Below are positions 7,846 to 9,845 of a stretch of DNA of 9,845 bases, one piece after another (positions within the stretch are counted from its first letter, which is position 1; the number at the start of each line of letters is the position of its first letter). The position numbers were made by a program, and so were the translations under genes. The DNA comes from Candidatus Cloacimonadota bacterium (GTDB lineage: Bacteria > Cloacimonadota > Cloacimonadia > Cloacimonadales > TCS61): contig DRTC01000550.1 of assembly GCA_011372345.1 (NCBI GenBank), forward strand, positions 1 through 9,845, written 5' to 3'. The notes under the pieces are model-generated. The model made no database searches, was not told where the DNA came from, and saw nothing but the letters and a program-made list of their open reading frames with translations.

Positions 7846-7863
7846 CACAGATTTGTAATCTGT
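7841..7863. repeat. Palindromic element, TGTAGC lead, supplying the gcvPB stop codon
   Basis: TGTAGC (7841-7846) precedes ACAGATT (7847-7853), loop TGT, AATCTGT (7857-7863), a perfect 7-bp stem. The gcvPB stop TAG (7843-7845) lies within the lead. AAAAAATATT follows on this strand, so it lacks the U-run of an intrinsic terminator, although it might still act as a 3'-end stabilising stem. Confidence 0.6.
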
Positions 7864-7887
7864 AAAAAATATTATTCTTACCGGAAT

Positions 7888-7910
7888 CTCAAAGAATTTA
7901 ATACTTTGAG
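7888..7910. repeat. Inverted repeat between gcvPB and the toxin-antitoxin module
   Basis: CTCAAAG (7888-7894) and CTTTGAG (7904-7910) are perfect complements around a 9-base AT loop. GAGTCAAATT follows, not a T-tract. It may be a regulatory or repeat remnant; I cannot assign a function. The whole 173-base gap from 7846 to 8018 otherwise holds only the palindrome at 7841 and the module's promoter. Confidence 0.35.
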
Positions 7911-7963
7911 GAGTCAAATTGGCACCTTAAAATCAAAGCAAAAAAGTAATTCTAAAAATTTCA

Positions 7964-7991
7964 TTGACAAATATTCAATGAGATGTATATA
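7964..7991 (+). promoter_or_regulatory. Sigma-70-type promoter of the toxin-antitoxin module
   Basis: A perfect -35 box TTGACA (7964-7969) and a -10 box TATATA (7986-7991) are 16 bases apart. TATAAG at 18-base spacing is an alternative reading. Transcription would start near 7998-8000, leaving a leader of about 20 bases that holds the AGGAG site (8008-8012). This is the best promoter match in the window. Confidence 0.65.
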
Positions 7992-8003
7992 AGGACTATA
8001 CAT
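7983..8003. promoter_or_regulatory. Probable operator for toxin-antitoxin autoregulation
   Basis: ATGTATA (7983-7989) and TATACAT (7997-8003) are perfect 7-bp inverted arms around a 7-base centre. The repeat covers the -10 box and the expected start of transcription. Phd/YefM- and VapB-type antitoxins bind as dimers to palindromes at exactly such positions, so repression by the antitoxin or the toxin-antitoxin complex is likely. Binding is inferred. Confidence 0.55.
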
Positions 8004-8018
8004 TAATAGGAGATTATT

Positions 8019-8261
8019 ATGGAAGCAAGTATAGTCGATCTGCGTTATAAGATGAATGAAGTATTAAAAGCTTTGGATCGAAATGAAAAGATAACAGTGC
8101 TATATCGCGGAAAAGTAAAAGGATTTATACTTCCTGCAAAAAGTAAAGTTCAAAAAAAGATAAAAGAGCATCCTTTTTTCGGTATGTCAAAATTCGAGAG
8201 TAAAAAGACAGTTTTGGAAGAACTGGAGGAATTACGAAAAGTGAGATATAATGCTATTTGA
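8019..8261 (+). CDS. Phd/YefM-type antitoxin of a type II toxin-antitoxin module
   Basis: This 80-residue protein should bind and neutralise the PIN toxin encoded next and repress its own promoter. The N-terminal half (EASIVDLRYKMNEVLKALDR, then EKITVLYRGKVKGFILP, about 2-39) follows the Phd/YefM fold: a short strand, a helix, and a two-strand hairpin with a central Arg-Gly. The C-terminal part, HPFFGMSKFESK at about 51-62 followed by LEELEELRKVRY at about 66-77, matches the toxin-wrapping tail of Phd-like antitoxins paired with PIN toxins, where an FGM-W/F segment and a terminal R-x-x-RY are common. AGGAG lies six bases upstream of the ATG. The gene ends 11 bases inside the toxin gene, the usual antitoxin-first, coupled order. 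It could equally be called VapB-like; the family name is less certain than the role. Confidence 0.85.
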   Translation: MEASIVDLRYKMNEVLKALDRNEKITVLYRGKVKGFILPAKSKVQKKIKEHPFFGMSKFESKKTVLEELEELRKVRYNAI

Positions 8262-8628
8262 TACTGATATTTTCATCTGGATTCAGCGAGGAAATGAAAA
8301 ATCTGCAAAAATAATAGACCAAGCTGAAAACAGATTCCTGTCTATTCAAACTTATATGGAACTTTTACAGACTGCTCAAAACAAAGCTCAACATAATTAT
8401 GTTAAAAGTTTTATTACTTCTTTCGATTTTATTATTCTTCCTCTTAATGAAAATATCGGACACAGGGCTTCGATTTATGTTGAAGAATACACCATGTCTA
8501 ACGGTTTACGATCAGGAGATGCTATTATTGCTGCGACTGCTGTTGAAAATAATTTAACTCTTGTAACCAGTAATTTAAAGCATTTTAAAGCAATTAAAGA
8601 TTTAAATCTAAAGATTTTTAAACCATAA
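8251..8628 (+). CDS. PIN-domain ribonuclease toxin (VapC-like)
   Basis: This 125-residue PIN domain has the usual VapC length. PIN toxins are Mg2+-dependent endoribonucleases that cleave tRNA, rRNA or mRNA. Visible acidic residues of the active site are Asp4 (with Asp6) in LFDTDIFIW, Glu37 in TYMELLQ, and Asp90 in GLRSGDAIIAATA. The late motif reads LVTSNLKHFKAI, with Ser107-Asn108 where many family members have R/D-N-x-x-H-F; this is a common variant. All catalytic positions needed for activity seem present, so the toxin is probably intact. The ATG overlaps the antitoxin end by 11 bases and has only a weak ribosome-binding site, so translation likely depends on coupling to the antitoxin. The RNA target cannot be predicted. 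Confidence 0.9.
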   Translation: MLFDTDIFIWIQRGNEKSAKIIDQAENRFLSIQTYMELLQTAQNKAQHNYVKSFITSFDFIILPLNENIGHRASIYVEEYTMSNGLRSGDAIIAATAVENNLTLVTSNLKHFKAIKDLNLKIFKP

Positions 8629-8662
8629 ACAAAACCAAACTTCAGAATTCCGGAGGTAACAA

Positions 8663-8830
8663 ATGAAGAAATTTTTCGGCTGGTTATTATTTTTAAGCAT
8701 TATCGGTTTAGTCATTTTTATCATAAAAAAATGTCCACATTGTAAAGAGCATTTCAGTTTATGCAAAGAAAGATTCCATGAGCTTTTCAAACATGATGAA
8801 GAAGAGGAAGCGGCAGAAGCAGAGGAATAG
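8663..8830 (+). CDS. Small single-pass membrane protein with CxxC motif and acidic tail (unrecognised)
   Basis: This 55-residue ORF starts at an ATG with a strong GGAGG site six bases upstream, good support for a real gene despite its size. The N-terminus (KKFFGWLLFLSIIGLVIFIIKK, about 2-23) is a single membrane segment with basic residues at both ends. It is followed by CPHCKEHFSLC (24-34), a CxxC plus a third Cys and two His. The last twelve residues are nearly all Asp, Glu and Ala. The Cys/His group could bind a metal or form a disulfide, but no family is recognised. It lies 34 bases after the toxin gene and may be read from the same promoter, though it is probably independent. Downstream is the CACAGAG repeat. 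Confidence 0.6.
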   Translation: MKKFFGWLLFLSIIGLVIFIIKKCPHCKEHFSLCKERFHELFKHDEEEEAAEAEE

Positions 8831-8837
8831 TCATTAG

Positions 8838-8872
8838 AAAACTTGCCACAGAGTCACGGAGAGCACAGAGAA
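8838..8872 (+). repeat. CACAGAG-type intergenic repeat, copy 1 (direct)
   Basis: The segment begins AAAACTTGCCACAGAG and ends GCACAGAGAA. It matches the reverse complement of 9125-9159 at 27 of 35 positions, so the two are inverted copies around the 41-residue ORF. Low-complexity purine content raises chance similarity, but the shared TTGCC and CAGA-TCAC-GAGA order supports a true repeat. The downstream bases to 8921 hold the weak ribosome-binding site of that ORF. Confidence 0.55.
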
Positions 8873-8921
8873 TTTGCTTATATTTTAGCGTTATTTCGTG
8901 TATTTCGCGGGTGATTTTAAT

Positions 8922-9047
8922 ATGAAAAAACCTATTCGATTATTACTGCATTTGATTATAACCGGTGTTGTTTCTGTTGCCGGCTTCCTGGGATTTAAGA
9001 AAGGGATTGAAAAACTGAACAAAAAGATGGAGGAGAAAAGCTCTTGA
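8922..9047 (+). CDS. Very small membrane protein, 41 residues (unrecognised)
   Basis: ATG at 8922 is preceded by GGTGA at about seven bases. The product has a basic start (MKKPIR), one hydrophobic segment (LLLHLIITGVVSVAGFLGF, about 7-25) with a small-residue, glycine-containing face, and a highly charged tail rich in Lys and Glu (KKGIEKLNKKMEEKSS). This looks like a single-pass peptide with a short helix after the membrane. Nothing in it identifies a family. It lies between the two inverted CACAGAG repeats, so it could be a passenger of a repeat-bounded segment or simply a short gene. Because the start site is weak and the ORF short, translation is uncertain. Confidence 0.4.
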   Translation: MKKPIRLLLHLIITGVVSVAGFLGFKKGIEKLNKKMEEKSS

Positions 9048-9075
9048 TCTTTTATCAAAAAGCTCTTTATCTTTT
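9039..9075 (+). terminator. Weak candidate terminator after the 41-residue ORF
   Basis: AGCT (9039-9042) and AGCT (9061-9064) can close an imperfect stem whose inner part is TTGAT (9044-9048), loop CTTTT, ATCAA (9054-9058). CTTTATCTTTT follows. The stem has an internal loop and low GC, so it is a weak call. Confidence 0.25.
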
Positions 9076-9124
9076 GAGAAAGAGATTAGTATTATTAATG
9101 TCTTTCTACAAATTATTTTTCTTT

Positions 9125-9159
9125 CTCTCCCTGTTCTCTGTGAATCTGCGGCAAATTTT
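9125..9159 (-). repeat. CACAGAG-type intergenic repeat, copy 2 (inverted)
   Basis: Read on the minus strand it begins AAAATTTGCCGCAGATTCAC, and it aligns with 27 of 35 bases of the copy at 8838-8872. It lies 16 bases before the start codon of the DUF6765-like gene, so the leader of that gene begins inside or next to the repeat. Confidence 0.55.
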
Positions 9160-9174
9160 AATCTGGAGAAATAA

Positions 9175-9845
9175 ATGAAAAAAGACGCACATTATTATGC
9201 TGTTCTAGCTTTTGCACGAGCAGTTGGTTTCCAAAAAGATGCTGCTCAAATTATTGCTTATTCCTCTCAATTTGTAGACGATTCAAAAATAAACCATATC
9301 ATCATCAAAGGAAATCCTGATAATATCGAACATGACATCATCGATGATAAACCTGCTTTTTTCAACATGGCAACCTGTCATTCTTATTTCAAGATCAAGA
9401 CTTTCAATTTTTCAGCGATGACAAATAATACTTGTGCATTTCATTTTGTCCCCGGTTGTGACGGAAAAAGTTTCGTGAAAAAATTGCGGTGTAAACAGGA
9501 ATCTCGTGTTATCTTAAAAATTTTAAAAGAGGTGAAAAAGGAAAATGATCTGGTAAAATTCGGGATGGTTCTGCATCCATTTGCCGACACTTTTTCGCAT
9601 CAGGGATTTTCCGGTTTATTGAGTAAAGTTAATGATATTCGGGATATCCGGACAATTATAAAAGTTGTGGGGGTGATAACACATAAAATTTCAAAGATAT
9701 TGAAATGGCTCTTTAAAAGCAAATTCGATAAATTACTTGATTGGGGAATGCCTGCTTATGGTCATGGACAGGCAATGGAATACCCGGATCTTCCTTACTT
9801 GAAGTGGTCCTATAAATATGATTACAGCGATCAGTTTTCAGAAAC
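9175..9845 (+). CDS. DUF6765-like histidine-rich protein, 5' part, partial at right edge
   Basis: The frame is open from ATG 9175 (GGAGA five bases upstream) to the edge, giving 223 residues so far. The order of motifs resembles the DUF6765 family: DAHYYAVLAFARAVGF at about 4-19; AAQIIAYSSQFVDD at about 23-36; FHFVPG at about 89-94; GMVLHPFADTFSHQGFSG at about 130-147; and GHGQAMEYPDLPYLKWSYKY at about 196-215. His6, Asp35/36, His90, His134, Asp138, His142 and His197 are candidate metal ligands. The spacing His-x3-Asp-x3-His recalls zinc-dependent phospholipase C/P1-nuclease folds; that comparison is an inference. There is no signal peptide, so the protein is probably cytosolic. Its biochemical function is not known to me. 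No partner gene can be seen on the truncated side. Confidence 0.65.
   Translation, partial: MKKDAHYYAVLAFARAVGFQKDAAQIIAYSSQFVDDSKINHIIIKGNPDNIEHDIIDDKPAFFNMATCHSYFKIKTFNFSAMTNNTCAFHFVPGCDGKSFVKKLRCKQESRVILKILKEVKKENDLVKFGMVLHPFADTFSHQGFSGLLSKVNDIRDIRTIIKVVGVITHKISKILKWLFKSKFDKLLDWGMPAYGHGQAMEYPDLPYLKWSYKYDYSDQFSE

Noticed and set aside
7564..7917. A 117-codon minus-strand frame beneath the end of gcvPB
   Set aside because: It is antisense to a highly conserved gene and has no family features; a shadow frame.

Overview
The window is AT-rich, densely coded bacterial DNA from a diderm (Gram-negative) organism. An LPS-assembly protein (LptD) sits at the left edge. Its post-signal linker, with repeated Asp-Ser-Leu motifs, resembles the version found in the Bacteroidota/FCB group. 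Together with the two-subunit glycine dehydrogenase and the low GC, this suggests an anaerobe of the FCB superphylum. A Cloacimonadota-like lineage is my best guess, but this is an inference without a database search.

Layout. Positions 1-1579 on the minus strand hold the 5' part of lptD, which runs off the left edge. A divergent intergenic region (1580-1784) with palindromic elements separates it from an adenine deaminase gene (1785-3422, +). After a 125-base gap holding three more palindromes comes a tightly coupled pair: a DUF2461 protein (3548-4228) and a TauE/SafE-type permease with a TTG start (4230-4967). The next operon encodes the two subunits of the glycine-cleavage P-protein, gcvPA and gcvPB (5058-7845), which overlap by 8 bases. 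A self-contained type II toxin-antitoxin module follows: a Phd/YefM-like antitoxin and a PIN-domain toxin (8019-8628), with a good sigma-70-type promoter whose -10 box lies in a 7-7-7 inverted repeat, a likely autoregulatory operator. The right end has two short membrane-protein ORFs (8663-8830 and 8922-9047) and the start of a DUF6765-like, histidine-rich protein (9175 to the right edge).

Working together: GcvPA and GcvPB form the glycine decarboxylase component of the glycine cleavage system. The T and H proteins are not in this window. Adenine deaminase feeds purine salvage or nitrogen release. The toxin-antitoxin pair is an accessory module. No link between the remaining genes can be shown from sequence.

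The most distinctive non-coding signals are: (i) a family of short palindromes of the form TGTARC plus stem, found at gene ends and in intergenic regions, where in two cases the element supplies the end of the upstream gene; (ii) an inverted pair of about 35-base CACAGAG-type repeats bracketing the 41-residue ORF. I saw no CRISPR array, rRNA, tRNA, insertion sequence or convincing riboswitch. I also found no clearly new multi-gene system. The best candidate for uncharacterised biology is the right-hand cluster of two small membrane proteins beside the DUF6765-like protein.
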